Source: Natronospirillum operosum
GTDB lineage: Bacteria > Pseudomonadota > Gammaproteobacteria > Pseudomonadales > Natronospirillaceae
Reading direction: 5' to 3'
Assembly (NCBI RefSeq): GCF_004768465.1
Contig: NZ_SRMF01000008.1
Location: forward strand, 1 to 64,000
Length of the DNA: 64,000 bases
Shown: in pieces, positions 28,172 through 38,488 of the stretch
Numbering within the stretch: position 1 is the stretch's first letter
How the letters are laid out: every line of letters starts with the position of its first letter
Notes under the pieces: model-generated
The model's database searches: none
What the model was told of the DNA's origin: nothing
Seen by the model: only the letters and a program-made list of their open reading frames with translations
Translations under genes and position numbers: made by a program

Positions 28172-28396
28172 TTAAGCAACAACGAAGATCAGGTACATGG
28201 AAATACCCACACCGATAATCGGCAGAGCCTCAACCAGACCAGCGATGATGAAGAACTTGGTCTGCAGAGCCGGCGCCAGTTCAGGCTGACGGGCAGAGGT
28301 TTCCAGCAGCTTGCTGCCCAGCAGGCTGATGGAGAACGGAGCCGATACAGCGCCCAGGCCCATGATGATTGCAACAGTCAGATATACCATATCCAT
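28172..28396 (-). CDS. atpE: ATP synthase Fo c subunit with atypical helix 1
   Basis: A 74-residue proteolipid of two membrane helices joined by the polar loop ARQPEL. The start ATG 28396 follows GGGAGA; an upstream in-frame extension is rejected. The proton-carrying carboxylate is Glu56 in GLVEALPII. Helix 1 is unusual: aligned by eye with E. coli, the positions of Gly23, Ala25, Gly27, Gly29 and Gly33 are Ser18, Pro20, Ser22, Ser24 and Ser28. The Gly-rich face sets ring packing, so ring size may differ. The sodium signature (Gln in helix 1, Ser/Thr after the Glu) is absent, so proton coupling is expected. Confidence 0.95.
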   Translation of the reverse strand: MDMVYLTVAIIMGLGAVSAPFSISLLGSKLLETSARQPELAPALQTKFFIIAGLVEALPIIGVGISMYLIFVVA

Positions 28397-28492
28397 GATT
28401 GTCTCCCAGATTGTCAGTAGTTTGCGAAGTTTAAAGTTAAAACGTTTGAGTGCCGCCCTGCGGCACCCCGACACGACCCGGCTTCAGCCCGA

Positions 28493-29870
<1,378 letters not shown>

Positions 29871-29875
29871 GCGGC

Positions 29876-30799
29876 CTACTTGAGGTGATTCAGAATACCG
29901 TCCAGTTCATCCAGATTGCTGTAGCGAATCACCAGCGACCCCTTGCCGCTGGCCTTGTGCTGAATCGCCACCGGCGCGCCGATCCGGGTGGCCAGTGTTT
30001 CTTCCAGTTTGCGGATATTGGCATCCACTGCCGGCTTGTCGGCAGCGGATTTCTTGCCCCCGGCCCGGCCTTCGGCAACCTGGCGCACCAGCTGTTCGGT
30101 CTGACGCACGTTGAGGGCGCGCGCCACGACTTCCCGGGCGGTGCTGTCCTGGGTATCACCGCTCAGGCTGAGCAGGGCGCGGGCGTGACCCATTTCCAGA
30201 TCACCCTGCTCCAGCATGCGCCGCACTTCCGGGCTCAGGTTGAGCAGACGCAGCAGGTTCGCCACCGTAGCCCGGTTTTTGCCCACGATGTCGGCCACTT
30301 CCTGCTGGGTCAGGTCGAATTCCTTCTGCAGCCGCATCAGCGCCGTGGCTTCTTCCACCGGGTTGAGATCTTCGCGCTGGATATTCTCGATCAGCGCCAT
30401 GGCAATGGCGTCTTCGTCGCTGACCGACCTGATCACGGCGGGAATATGCTCCAGGCCCGCCATGCGGGCGGCGCGCCAGCGCCGCTCACCGGCGATGATC
30501 TCGAAGCGGCTGCTGGTAATCGGGCGCACGACGATGGGCTCGATAATGCCCTGCGAGCGAATAGAGGCGGCCAGCTCTTCCAGACCTTCCGGCCCCATGT
30601 CGCGGCGCGGCTGATATTGGCCGGGCTGCAGCTGGTCGATCGCCAGGTAGCGCAAGTCCGATGGTGCCTGCTCGCGCGTTGATGGCAGGGCGTCGGCGGA
30701 CGGCGTGGCCGGCTCGTGCTCGCCCGCTTCCACGGACACCGCCGGTTGACTGATCAGACTGCTCAGGCCCTTGCCCAGCCCCCGTTTTCTGCTTGCCAT
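29876..30799 (-). CDS. parB: Chromosome-partitioning protein ParB
   Basis: A 307-residue ParB/Spo0J protein starting MASRKRGLGKGLSSLI. The CTPase/ParB-N domain shows the boxes GQYQPRR and GERRWRAARMAG and ENIQREDLNPVEEA; the HTH is TQQEVADIVGKNRATVANLLRLL; the C-terminal dimerisation segment ends with LDELDGIL. ParB loads on parS sites near the origin and works with ParA. The N-terminal GLGKGL motif contacts ParA. It follows parA by 19 bases. I see no parS consensus in the window. Confidence 0.97.
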   Translation of the reverse strand: MASRKRGLGKGLSSLISQPAVSVEAGEHEPATPSADALPSTREQAPSDLRYLAIDQLQPGQYQPRRDMGPEGLEELAASIRSQGIIEPIVVRPITSSRFEIIAGERRWRAARMAGLEHIPAVIRSVSDEDAIAMALIENIQREDLNPVEEATALMRLQKEFDLTQQEVADIVGKNRATVANLLRLLNLSPEVRRMLEQGDLEMGHARALLSLSGDTQDSTAREVVARALNVRQTEQLVRQVAEGRAGGKKSAADKPAVDANIRKLEETLATRIGAPVAIQHKASGKGSLVIRYSNLDELDGILNHLK

Positions 30800-30818
30800 A
30801 ACGTCAGTGTTTCCCTGT

Positions 30819-31604
30819 TCAGGCCTGTGGTTCCGGCGCATCTTCCTGGCGGCGTATCATCTCGCCGGCCAGGGCCAGATAGGACAGTGCCCCGCGTGAA
30901 GACTGGTCGTAATGCATGACCGGCAGGCCGTAAGACGGCGCCTCGGCCACGCGTATATTGCGCGGAATCACGGTGCGATACAGCGTTGCCCCGAAATGGT
31001 TCTTCAGCTCATTGGACACATCATTGGTCAGGCTGGTGCGCGCATCGTACATGGTACGCAGCACCCCCTCGACGGTCAGCCGCGGATTGATCTCGGCCTT
31101 GATCTGCTCGATGGTTTCGAGCAGGGCAGCAATGCCCTCAAGGGCGAAATACTCGCACTGCACCGGAATCAGCACGCCATCAGCCGCTGTCAGCGCATTG
31201 ACCGTCAGCATGTTCAGTGACGGCGGGCAATCGAGAATGATGACATCGTACTGGTCCTGAATCGGGGTCAGCGCATTGGTCAGGCGCCGTTCCCGCTGCG
31301 GCATGCTGAGCAACTCCACCTCGGCGGCTGTTACATCGCTGTTGGAGGGCAGCACATCGTACAGGCCTTCCGGGGCCTGTTTCAGCACCCGGGCCACCGG
31401 CATCTCTTCGATCAGCACATGGTAGAGATGGTGTTCAATATCGTTCTTGTCGATACCGCTGCCCATGGTGGCGTTGCCCTGAGGATCCAGGTCCACCAGC
31501 AGCACCTTGCGTTTGGTGGCCACCAGAGAGGCCGCGAGGTTGATCGCCGTCGTGGTTTTGCCCACGCCACCCTTCTGGTTGGTGACGGCAATGATCTTTT
31601 TCAT
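30819..31604 (-). CDS. parA: Chromosome-partitioning ATPase ParA
   Basis: A 261-residue ParA/Soj ATPase starting MKKIIAVTNQKGGVGKTTT; an upstream extension is rejected. The deviant Walker A KGGVGKTT is at about residues 10-17, and Walker B is VIILDCPPSLN. Dynamic DNA-bound ParA gradients segregate ParB-parS complexes. It lies between rsmG and parB in the conserved origin-proximal order. Confidence 0.97.
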   Translation of the reverse strand: MKKIIAVTNQKGGVGKTTTAINLAASLVATKRKVLLVDLDPQGNATMGSGIDKNDIEHHLYHVLIEEMPVARVLKQAPEGLYDVLPSNSDVTAAEVELLSMPQRERRLTNALTPIQDQYDVIILDCPPSLNMLTVNALTAADGVLIPVQCEYFALEGIAALLETIEQIKAEINPRLTVEGVLRTMYDARTSLTNDVSNELKNHFGATLYRTVIPRNIRVAEAPSYGLPVMHYDQSSRGALSYLALAGEMIRRQEDAPEPQA

Positions 31605-31647
31605 GCATTCACTCCGGTTGCCTGCCAGCACAGCTCGGCCAGTGCCA

Positions 31648-32283
31648 TCACTGACTCCATCCCAGACGGACCAGATGACGCTCTCCGGGTAGGCCCGGCA
31701 CATGCAGTCGCTGCACGGCCAGCACATCTACTGCGGCGGGCAGAGCCGCCAGTTCGGCCTCCGGATACTGGCCTTTCATGGCCAGAAATTGACCATCGCT
31801 GGCTAGCAGGTGACGCGACCACTGCACCATGTCTGCCAGCGAGGCAAAGGCACGACTGGTAATCGCGTTAAAGGGTTCAGCGCTAAAGGATTCCACACGC
31901 GCCTGTGTCGTTGCAACCTGTTTTAACCCCAGTTCCATAATCATCTGGCGAATGAAACGAATCTTCTTGCCGTTGCTGTCGAGACAGGTCACTTCGATGT
32001 CCGGTCGGACCATGGCCACCACCACCCCCGGCAGGCCGGCGCCGGTACCCACATCCAGCAGTGAGCCGGCGGGCAGGAAGGGCACAATGGCCAGACTGTC
32101 GAGCAGGTGACGCGAGATCATCTCCAGCGGGTCGCGCACTGCGGTCAGGTTATAGGCCTGATTCCATTTCACCAGGCCGGCATGATACGCCAGCAGTTGA
32201 TCAGTCTGGTGGTCATCAAGCTGCACCGCCAACTGGTCGGCACCGGCGAGCAGAGCATTACGATAGGTGTCTGCCTGACTCAT
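31648..32283 (-). CDS. rsmG: 16S rRNA (guanine527-N7)-methyltransferase
   Basis: A 211-residue class I methyltransferase. The SAM-binding motif is LLDVGTGAGLPGVVVAM and the N-terminal WNQAYNLTAVRDPLEMISRH with HLLDSL is typical of RsmG (GidB). It methylates the 530 loop of 16S rRNA; loss is associated with low-level streptomycin resistance in other bacteria. Its ATG shares one base with the mnmG stop (TGATG). Confidence 0.96.
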   Translation of the reverse strand: MSQADTYRNALLAGADQLAVQLDDHQTDQLLAYHAGLVKWNQAYNLTAVRDPLEMISRHLLDSLAIVPFLPAGSLLDVGTGAGLPGVVVAMVRPDIEVTCLDSNGKKIRFIRQMIMELGLKQVATTQARVESFSAEPFNAITSRAFASLADMVQWSRHLLASDGQFLAMKGQYPEAELAALPAAVDVLAVQRLHVPGLPGERHLVRLGWSQ

Positions 32284-34178
32284 CAGGCAGACTTGCGCAC
32301 AGCCGTGCGCTTCTTCAGGTGCACCAGCAGCAGACTCACCGCCGCCGGGGTCACCCCGGAAATACGACTGGCCTGGGCCAGGGTGCCGGGACGCACCTCG
32401 GCCAGCTTCTGGCGCACCTCGTTGGACAGGCCGGTGATCCCGGCATAATCCAGATCTTCCGGCAGCGGTGTGTCTTCGTGCCGGCGCAGCTGGTTGATCT
32501 CGTCCTGCTGGCGTTGAATGTAACCGGCATACTTGATTTCGGTTTCCACCTGCTGCGCCACGATATCCGATACCCGGTCAGCACCGGCTTCGGGCTCCGC
32601 CAGCGCTGCAATATCACCATAGGTCACCTTGGGCCGCTTGAGCAGATCAAGCAGGGTATATTCGCGCTTCAGGGGCTGGTCCAGCCAGGCACTGGCCAGT
32701 TCGGCCTGGGCACTGCCCGGCTGTACAAAGGTGGTCCGCAGGCGTTCGTGTTCGCGCGCCACCGCCTCGCGCTTGTCACAATAGGCCGCCCAGCGCGCGT
32801 CATCGACCAGACCCAGCTCGCGACCCTTTTCTGTGAGGCGTTGATCGGCATTGTCTTCGCGCAGCAGCAGGCGGTATTCGGCGCGGCTGGTGAACATGCG
32901 ATAGGGCTCGCGGGTGCCCATGGTGATCAGGTCGTCAATCAGCACACCCGTGTAGGCTTCATCGCGACGCGGATACCAGGGTGCTTCGCCACGCGCTCGC
33001 AGGGCGGCATTCAGGCCCGCCAGCAGGCCCTGAGCACCGGCTTCTTCATAGCCGGTGGTGCCGTTGATCTGCCCGGCGAAGAACAGGTTGCCCGCAAAGC
33101 GGGTTTCCATCCAGTGGCGCAGATCCTGCGGGTCGAAGTAGTCATACTCGATGGCATAGCCGGGCCGCGTGATATGAGCCTTCTCGAAGCCGCGGATGCT
33201 GTGAATGAATTCGACCTGCACCGCGAACGGCAGGCTGGTGGAAATGCCGTTGGGATAGAGCTCGTTGGATTTCAGTCCTTCCGGCTCGACAAAGATCTGG
33301 TGCGACGACTTGTCGGCAAAGCGCACTACCTTGTCTTCAATAGACGGGCAGTAGCGCGGCCCCACGCCCTCGATATTGCCGCTGTACATGGCGGACTGAT
33401 CCAGATTGGCGCGGATGATCTCGTGCGTGCGCTCGGTGGTGTGGGTCACGTGGCAGCACACCTGCTGCGGATGCTCGCTGCGGCTGCCCATATAGGACAT
33501 GACCGGGCGCGGGTCATCGCCCCACTGCTCCTCCATCACGCTGAAATCGACACTGCGCCCGTCGATACGCGCCGGGGTGCCGGTTTTCAGGCGCCCGACC
33601 CGAAACGGCATCTCGCGCAAACGTTCGGCCAGGCGATTGGCCGGCGCATCGCCCATGCGGCCACCCTGATAGTTGTCGCTCCCGACATGAATACGGCCGC
33701 CCAGAAAGGTGCCGGCGGTCAGCACCACCGTGGTGCCGTGAATGCGGATACCGGTCTGGGTGACCACGCCCGTGACAGTGTCACCGTCCATGATCAGGTC
33801 ATCGGCGCCCTGCTGAAAGATCCACAGATTGGGCTGGGCTTCGACGATATCGCGGATGGCAGCACGATACAGCTGCCGGTCGGCCTGGGCGCGGGTCGCG
33901 CGCACCGCCGGGCCCTTGCGGCTGTTGAGCACCCGGAACTGTATACCGCCACGATCCGTGGCCTGCGCCATGGCGCCACCCAGAGCGTCGATCTCCTTCA
34001 CCAGATGACTCTTGCCGATACCCCCGATGGCCGGGTTGCAGGACATGACACCGACGGTTTCAATGTTGTGGGTCAGCAGCAGCGTCTGCACGCCCATGCG
34101 GGCAGCCGCCAGCGCGGCCTCGGTGCCGGCGTGGCCGCCACCGATGACGATGACCTCAAAACGGTTGGGAAAGTTCAC
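32283..34178 (-). CDS. mnmG: tRNA uridine 5-carboxymethylaminomethyl modification enzyme MnmG
   Basis: A 631-residue FAD protein. The start is GTG 34178 with TGAGG upstream, giving [21 protein letters not shown]; longer readings lack support. Other landmarks are [23 protein letters not shown] in pieces, [20 protein letters not shown] and the C-terminal [18 protein letters not shown]. With MnmE it modifies the wobble uridine of several tRNAs. In most gammaproteobacteria mnmE lies just upstream; here that place is taken by a divergent TctC-type gene. Confidence 0.97.
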   Translation of the reverse strand: MNFPNRFEVIVIGGGHAGTEAALAAARMGVQTLLLTHNIETVGVMSCNPAIGGIGKSHLVKEIDALGGAMAQATDRGGIQFRVLNSRKGPAVRATRAQADRQLYRAAIRDIVEAQPNLWIFQQGADDLIMDGDTVTGVVTQTGIRIHGTTVVLTAGTFLGGRIHVGSDNYQGGRMGDAPANRLAERLREMPFRVGRLKTGTPARIDGRSVDFSVMEEQWGDDPRPVMSYMGSRSEHPQQVCCHVTHTTERTHEIIRANLDQSAMYSGNIEGVGPRYCPSIEDKVVRFADKSSHQIFVEPEGLKSNELYPNGISTSLPFAVQVEFIHSIRGFEKAHITRPGYAIEYDYFDPQDLRHWMETRFAGNLFFAGQINGTTGYEEAGAQGLLAGLNAALRARGEAPWYPRRDEAYTGVLIDDLITMGTREPYRMFTSRAEYRLLLREDNADQRLTEKGRELGLVDDARWAAYCDKREAVAREHERLRTTFVQPGSAQAELASAWLDQPLKREYTLLDLLKRPKVTYGDIAALAEPEAGADRVSDIVAQQVETEIKYAGYIQRQQDEINQLRRHEDTPLPEDLDYAGITGLSNEVRQKLAEVRPGTLAQASRISGVTPAAVSLLLVHLKKRTAVRKSA

Positions 34179-34217
34179 AGGGCGCCTCAAAACGTTGGTG
34201 CATTCAGCGGGGTGCAC

Positions 34218-34223
34218 ATTATA
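34218..34223 (-). promoter_or_regulatory. Probable -10 element of the mnmG operon
   Basis: The minus strand reads TATAAT at this place, 40 bases before the mnmG GTG start, in an AT-rich stretch of the 187-bp divergent gap 34179-34365. The upstream TTGCTG is only 15 bases away, so the -35 assignment is weak. Confidence 0.4.
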
Positions 34224-34263
34224 CGGATAAAAAGTGCACAGCAAAGGGGCAATGGGGCAGAGT

Positions 34264-34277
34264 CCTCCGGCCGGAGG
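34264..34277. promoter_or_regulatory. 14-bp perfect palindrome in the mnmG / tctC divergent region
   Basis: CCTCCGGCCGGAGG is a perfect palindrome with no central spacer. It lies between the outward-facing promoters of mnmG and the TctC-like gene and could be an operator. Function unknown. Confidence 0.35.
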
Positions 34278-34307
34278 CCAGAAGCGGCCCGAAAGCGGAA
34301 AATCCGC

Positions 34308-34337
34308 TTGGACAAGCCGTGTCCATCAGCCTAGAAT
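34308..34337 (+). promoter_or_regulatory. Sigma70-type promoter for the TctC-like gene
   Basis: TTGGAC (34308-34313), an 18-bp spacer, and TAGAAT (34332-34337). The expected transcription start is about 20 bases before the ATG at 34366. Four or five of six bases match consensus in each hexamer. Confidence 0.45.
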
Positions 34338-34365
34338 TTTCAGCATGCCACATCAATAAAGAACA

Positions 34366-35298
34366 ATGAAAATGCGCCGACAACTCATCGCACTGCTAGC
34401 TGGCCTGGCGCTCGCGCTTACTGCCGTGGCCGACGATTTCCCATCCCGTCCGCTGACCATGCTGATCGGCTTCAACCCGGGCGGCAGCACCGATATTCAG
34501 GGCATTGTACTGGCCGAAGTTCTGAGCGAGGAACTGGGTCAGCCGGTCGAGGTACTGCATTACCCCGGACGCGGCGGTGGCGTGGCAGCGGCAATGCTGG
34601 CCAGCAGCCTGGAAGGCGGCTATGTGTTCCAGTTCGGCCTGTCCAATCCCTTTGTGTTCACGCCCCTGACCACCAATACCTCCTATGATGCGCAGAGCTT
34701 TCGCTATGTGGCCGGTGTGACGCTGGATCAGCCCGCCATTGTAACCGGGCCGGATACACCTTTTTCCACCTGGGAAGGTATGCTGGAGTACGGTCGCGAG
34801 CGGGGCGAACTGATCTATGCCACCCAGAACCCGCATGATCAGTATGTCATGGAGACACTGATGGCCCGGGAAGGCATTGATCTGCGGATACTGCCCACCA
34901 CCGGGGGCGCCGGCATGGCACCACTGATTATCAATGGCGAAGCGGATGTGGCCTTCAGTGGCGGCACCCACAGTGCCTACACGGACGACGGCCTGATGCG
35001 GCTGCTGGCCAGCCCAACCCGGGAGCGCCTGATGGCCTACCCCGATACGCCCACCCTGCTGGAGCTGGGCTACGACCTGGAGATGCACGCCTACCGCGTG
35101 CTGGCAGTACCGCGCGACACTCCGGACAGCCATGTCGATCGCCTGCGGGAGGCCCTGCGGGTTGCCGCAGCAGACTCCCGCTTTGTGGATGTGACCGAGT
35201 CAAAGATTCGCATGCCGACCACCTTTGTGACCGAAGACAAGCTCAGCACGCTGTTCCAGAATCAGATAGATGAGTTCCATGCACTGACCGAGCAGTGA
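34366..35298 (+). CDS. TctC/Bug-family tripartite tricarboxylate transporter binding protein (orphan)
   Basis: A 310-residue periplasmic protein with a signal peptide ending LALTAVADD (about residue 22-24). Seen: FPSRPLTMLIGFNPGGSTDIQG, the hallmark of Bug proteins, PVEVLHYPGRGGGVAAAML, and the C-terminal helical region. Bug proteins bind carboxylates or small amides for TctAB permeases, but no tctA or tctB is present, as is common for orphan members. It ends base-to-base with the convergent purK stop. Ligand unknown. It occupies the position where mnmE is usually found. Confidence 0.85.
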   Translation: MKMRRQLIALLAGLALALTAVADDFPSRPLTMLIGFNPGGSTDIQGIVLAEVLSEELGQPVEVLHYPGRGGGVAAAMLASSLEGGYVFQFGLSNPFVFTPLTTNTSYDAQSFRYVAGVTLDQPAIVTGPDTPFSTWEGMLEYGRERGELIYATQNPHDQYVMETLMAREGIDLRILPTTGGAGMAPLIINGEADVAFSGGTHSAYTDDGLMRLLASPTRERLMAYPDTPTLLELGYDLEMHAYRVLAVPRDTPDSHVDRLREALRVAAADSRFVDVTESKIRMPTTFVTEDKLSTLFQNQIDEFHALTEQ

Positions 35299-36396
35299 CT
35301 ATTGCCCGCGATCATTGCGCAGGCAGGATTCCGCCTGCTGCACCCGACGACTCAGCACAGCGGCCTCTGACGCCTGCACGGTGACATGGCCAATCTTGCG
35401 GCCGGGCCTGGGCGTCTTGTCATAGTCATGCCAGCTGACACCGGGCACACTCAGCAGCCTCTTCACATCGGGCCGGCCTCCGTACACATTGAGCATCTGT
35501 ACCGACTCCCGCGTTTCGGTATCCCCCAGCGGCAGTCCGCAGACCGCACGTACATGGTTCTCGAACTGGCTGGTACGAGCGCCCTCGATGGTCCAGTGGC
35601 CGGAGTTGTGCACTCGGGGTGCTATTTCGTTGGCCAGCAGCTGATCACCCTGGCGGAAGAATTCGAACGCCATGACACCCACATAACCGAGCTGATCCAT
35701 GACCTGACCGGCATACTGCTCGGCAGCCGGCTGCAGCGGATGATGTGGCTGCGGTGTGGAGCGATACAGGATGCCCGCCTGATGTTCGTTGAGCACCAGA
35801 TCATAGAAACGCAGTTCGCCAGCGCTGCTGCGCACACCGATACAGGACAGCTCGTCATCGAAATCGACAAAGCCTTCCAGCACACAGGGCACACTGCCCA
35901 GACCGGCCCAGGCGCCAGCCACATCCTCGGTGCTGCGCAACACGGCCTGGCCCTTGCCGTCATAACCCAGGGTACGGGTCTTCAGCACGGCCGGCAGACC
36001 GATGTCACCCACGGCGGCATCCAGATCGGCCTGGGAGTCGATCCGCGCCACCGGCGGCAGCGGAATATCCAGCTCGCGGAACAGGGATTTCTCGGCCCAG
36101 CGATCGCGTGCAGTGGCCAGTGCACCGGCAGGCGGCCAGACCGGAATGTGCTCGGCCAGGCAGGCCACCGAAGCAGGCGGGATATTCTCGAACTCGAAGG
36201 TGGCCACATCGACAGCGGCCGCCAGCTGCCCCATGGCATCCAGATCATCGAAACCGGCCATCAGATGCTCACCGAAGAAGCGCCCGCAGGCCTCGGCTCC
36301 GGGGTCCAGCAGCACGGTCCGTATACCCAGAGGCGCTGCCGCCAGCGCCATCATGCGGCCCAACTGGCCCGCCCCGACGATACCGAGCCGAGTCAT
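35299..36396 (-). CDS. purK: N5-carboxyaminoimidazole ribonucleotide synthase
   Basis: A 365-residue ATP-grasp enzyme. The N-terminal [20 protein letters not shown], the ATP-grasp loop [17 protein letters not shown] and [18 protein letters not shown] are diagnostic of PurK. It makes N5-CAIR from AIR, ATP and bicarbonate in purine synthesis. The start overlaps the purE stop by four bases (ATGA), so the two enzymes are co-translated. Confidence 0.97.
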   Translation of the reverse strand: MTRLGIVGAGQLGRMMALAAAPLGIRTVLLDPGAEACGRFFGEHLMAGFDDLDAMGQLAAAVDVATFEFENIPPASVACLAEHIPVWPPAGALATARDRWAEKSLFRELDIPLPPVARIDSQADLDAAVGDIGLPAVLKTRTLGYDGKGQAVLRSTEDVAGAWAGLGSVPCVLEGFVDFDDELSCIGVRSSAGELRFYDLVLNEHQAGILYRSTPQPHHPLQPAAEQYAGQVMDQLGYVGVMAFEFFRQGDQLLANEIAPRVHNSGHWTIEGARTSQFENHVRAVCGLPLGDTETRESVQMLNVYGGRPDVKRLLSVPGVSWHDYDKTPRPGRKIGHVTVQASEAAVLSRRVQQAESCLRNDRGQ

Positions 36397-36893
36397 GCAG
36401 TCGGCTCCGACGGGTCCGGCTGGGCCAGCACCCGCTCAGTCTGGGCGGCGCGGTAGGCTTCCAGTCGCGTTCTGACCTCGGGGTCCTGCAGCGCAATAAT
36501 GGAGGCCGCCAGCAACGCCGAGTTCACCGCCCCGGCGCGGCCTATGGCCAGGGTGCCGGTGGGGATGCCGGCCGGCATCTGCACAATGCTGAGCAGAGAG
36601 TCCATGCCGTTCAGGGCTTTCGACTGCACCGGCACACCCAGCACCGGCAGCGCTGTCTTGGCCGCACACATGCCAGGCAGATGAGCCGCACCACCAGCGC
36701 CGGCGATAATCACCTGCAGTCCGCGACCGGCGGCCTGCCCGGCGTACTCGAACAACAGGTCCGGGGTGCGGTGGGCAGAGACCACACGGGTTTCAAACTC
36801 GATGCCCATGGCCTGCAGTGTATCCGCGCAGTGCTGCATGGTGTCCCAATCCGAGGTGGAGCCCATTATCACGCCCACTCTGGCTGTGCTCAT
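36393..36893 (-). CDS. purE: N5-carboxyaminoimidazole ribonucleotide mutase
   Basis: A 166-residue PurE of class I with [28 protein letters not shown] and [13 protein letters not shown]. It moves the carboxyl group of N5-CAIR to make CAIR, following PurK. First gene of the purEK pair; the promoter should lie in the 42-base gap before it or upstream of the zinc-ribbon gene. Confidence 0.97.
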   Translation of the reverse strand: MSTARVGVIMGSTSDWDTMQHCADTLQAMGIEFETRVVSAHRTPDLLFEYAGQAAGRGLQVIIAGAGGAAHLPGMCAAKTALPVLGVPVQSKALNGMDSLLSIVQMPAGIPTGTLAIGRAGAVNSALLAASIIALQDPEVRTRLEAYRAAQTERVLAQPDPSEPTA

Positions 36894-36935
36894 TCTACTG
36901 TCCTCAACGACCTGGCTGTTGTGATATGACTGATT

Positions 36936-37190
36936 TCAGTCGGTACCGGAACCGCTGCGGGTACCGGATGGCAGAATACGGACCACCTGACGGCCATCAC
37001 CGGCATCACTGCCACTGATCCGGGTGACCGGCTCCCGGGCCGCAGCCTGGGCCTCGGCTCCGGTTTCGGAAAACCCGCAGGATACACACTCCCGATACTG
37101 GAATTCCGGTGTGTCCGTAACTTCGGCGCGCAGCGTATCCTGCTCGCCGCAGGCCGGGCAGACAGCGCCGGCAATGAACCGCATGACCAT
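36936..37190 (-). CDS. yheV: YheV-family putative zinc-ribbon protein
   Basis: An 84-residue protein starting MVMRFIAGAVCPACG (AGGA eight bases upstream of ATG 37190). Two cysteine pairs, Cys11/Cys14 and Cys35/Cys38 (CPAC and CVSC), make a zinc ribbon; the C-terminal half is polar and Ser/Gly-rich. The family has no established biochemical role. A long upstream frame is rejected. It lies between the double-HTH gene and purE on the same strand. Confidence 0.85.
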   Translation of the reverse strand: MVMRFIAGAVCPACGEQDTLRAEVTDTPEFQYRECVSCGFSETGAEAQAAAREPVTRISGSDAGDGRQVVRILPSGTRSGSGTD

Positions 37191-37243
37191 GACTGAAGTC
37201 CTGTCGGGAAAGGGTCGCATTGTAGCAGAAAAGGGGTGGGCAG

Positions 37244-38074
37244 TCAGAGCGTGAGGTGGCTGATCTGGCGCATCAGGGACGTCATCTGTACCTGGGTGCA
37301 CTCCGGCACATCGTCCAGCAGCTGGGCCAGATAACCCATGCGCTGATGCTGCAGCATCCGCATGCGGAAGAAGCAGGTGCCGTGCATCAGCCAGATCGGC
37401 GCCAGGCCTGTGGACGCCCACAGGCGCAGCGCCATCAACACACTGAAATGCGGTTCCTCGCCGGAATCCTCATAACGCGACAGTGTGCGCTGGGTGGTCC
37501 CCAGCAGGGCCGCCATGTCTTCCTGCGGGTACTGCACGATCTCGCGAAACTGGCGCAGGCCATTGGCCACCAGTACATAGTAGTGATCCAGCTCGGCACG
37601 TACCGCCTCCGGGTCCGGCCAGGTCAGCGCCGCCAGCGCTTCCGGACGGGGCAGGCGGCGTTGCAGATGCTCGGCCAGAATGTCCACCACGGCTTCAAAC
37701 TGGATATCGCTGGCCCGGCCGGCAAATATCTGCACCGGCAGCCAGTGCCCGCGCACATGCAGATGGCTGAACACGGGCTCATAGCCACTGCCAATAAAGA
37801 AATAGGGAAAGGGCACACCCGTCAACTGCATGAAGCGGGCGGTGGTACTCATGCGCGGAAAGGAATCACCGGCCTCGTAGTTTCGATACTGGGTTCGGGA
37901 CACGCCCATCTCACCGGCAATCTGCTCCTGCCCCCACCCCAGTTCGGCACGCAGCCGCCGCAGGTTAAGGGCATAGCATTCCCCTATGTTCTGCTCCAGC
38001 GCTTCGAAATCAAGATGCCTGGGTTTGAAATAGCGCCGAATTCGGTCAGCAACGGCCTGCAGGTCTTGCGCCAC
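37244..38074 (-). CDS. Protein with two XRE-type helix-turn-helix domains
   Basis: A 276-residue cytoplasmic protein I cannot assign to a named family. The first HTH is at about residues 36-90 (LRAELGWGQEQIAGEMGVSR then NYEAGDSFPR), the second at about 172-225 (YPQEDMAALLGTTQRTLSRY). Between them lies a segment without an obvious known fold. Two DNA-reading heads in one chain would let a monomer bind a dyad or a dimer bridge two sites. The 414-bp gap before it contains a 16-bp palindrome and a longer inverted repeat that could be its targets. Role unknown. Confidence 0.75.
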   Translation of the reverse strand: MAQDLQAVADRIRRYFKPRHLDFEALEQNIGECYALNLRRLRAELGWGQEQIAGEMGVSRTQYRNYEAGDSFPRMSTTARFMQLTGVPFPYFFIGSGYEPVFSHLHVRGHWLPVQIFAGRASDIQFEAVVDILAEHLQRRLPRPEALAALTWPDPEAVRAELDHYYVLVANGLRQFREIVQYPQEDMAALLGTTQRTLSRYEDSGEEPHFSVLMALRLWASTGLAPIWLMHGTCFFRMRMLQHQRMGYLAQLLDDVPECTQVQMTSLMRQISHLTL

Positions 38075-38488
38075 GACTGATCCCCTGAATGCATTCGGCT
38101 TCTATTCTGAGGTTCTGCCAACAGCCGGCCAAGTATCAAAGCCTCATTCTGCGGACTGGGTACGGTTTTAATCAGGACCTCACCGAGTCCGCAGCATGGG
38201 CTGACACGGCCTCTGCCTTCATCGCGTGCAGACTCGGGCCGTGGCCAGTTGATAAAAGGTGCCATTTCAGGGGGTCATTTTGGCAACTTTTCGACATAAA
38301 CTTCTGACTTTCGCTGACATACACTGGTCCCTGTTCTGCCACACCATGGATGGTGTCAACAGGGATGTTGGCCAGCGGGTGAACGGTCCAGTGCGAGCCG
38401 CCGTCTGACCGGTGCAGAAAGGACTCTGCTTTTTCCGGCGGCTGCCGGCATCAACAGTTCCTCAGCGCCTGAATACTCCCCCGGAATG
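38075..38488. other. 414-bp gap with dyads; no gene recognised
   Basis: This gap precedes the double-HTH gene and follows gshB, both on the minus strand. It holds: an inverted repeat of 13 bases with one mismatch (38149-38161 against 38182-38194, 20-base loop); a perfect palindrome ACACCAT-GG-ATGGTGT (38341-38356); and a small hairpin GCAGA/TCTGC followed by five T (38414-38434), a possible plus-strand terminator. A 72-codon plus-strand frame (38089-38307) has no recognisable product. A small RNA is possible but unproven. Confidence 0.4.
38341..38356. promoter_or_regulatory. 16-bp perfect palindrome upstream of the double-HTH gene
   Basis: ACACCAT and ATGGTGT flank a GG centre with full symmetry. 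It is about 270 bases upstream of the double-HTH start and 130 bases after the gshB stop. It has the size of an operator for an XRE-type dimer. Assignment is inferred from location only. Confidence 0.35.

Noticed and set aside
32061-34334. 757-codon plus-strand frame opposite mnmG and rsmG
   Set aside because: Antisense shadow produced by high G+C and codon bias; the opposite strand is unambiguous mnmG.
34179-34365. Replication origin next to mnmG
   Set aside because: The gap is only 187 bp, has no cluster of DnaA boxes, and no dnaA is in the window; it looks like an ordinary divergent promoter region.
38089-38307. 72-codon plus-strand frame in the gap before the double-HTH gene
   Set aside because: No ribosome site, no recognisable motif, and it covers an inverted repeat; kept only as part of the gap description.
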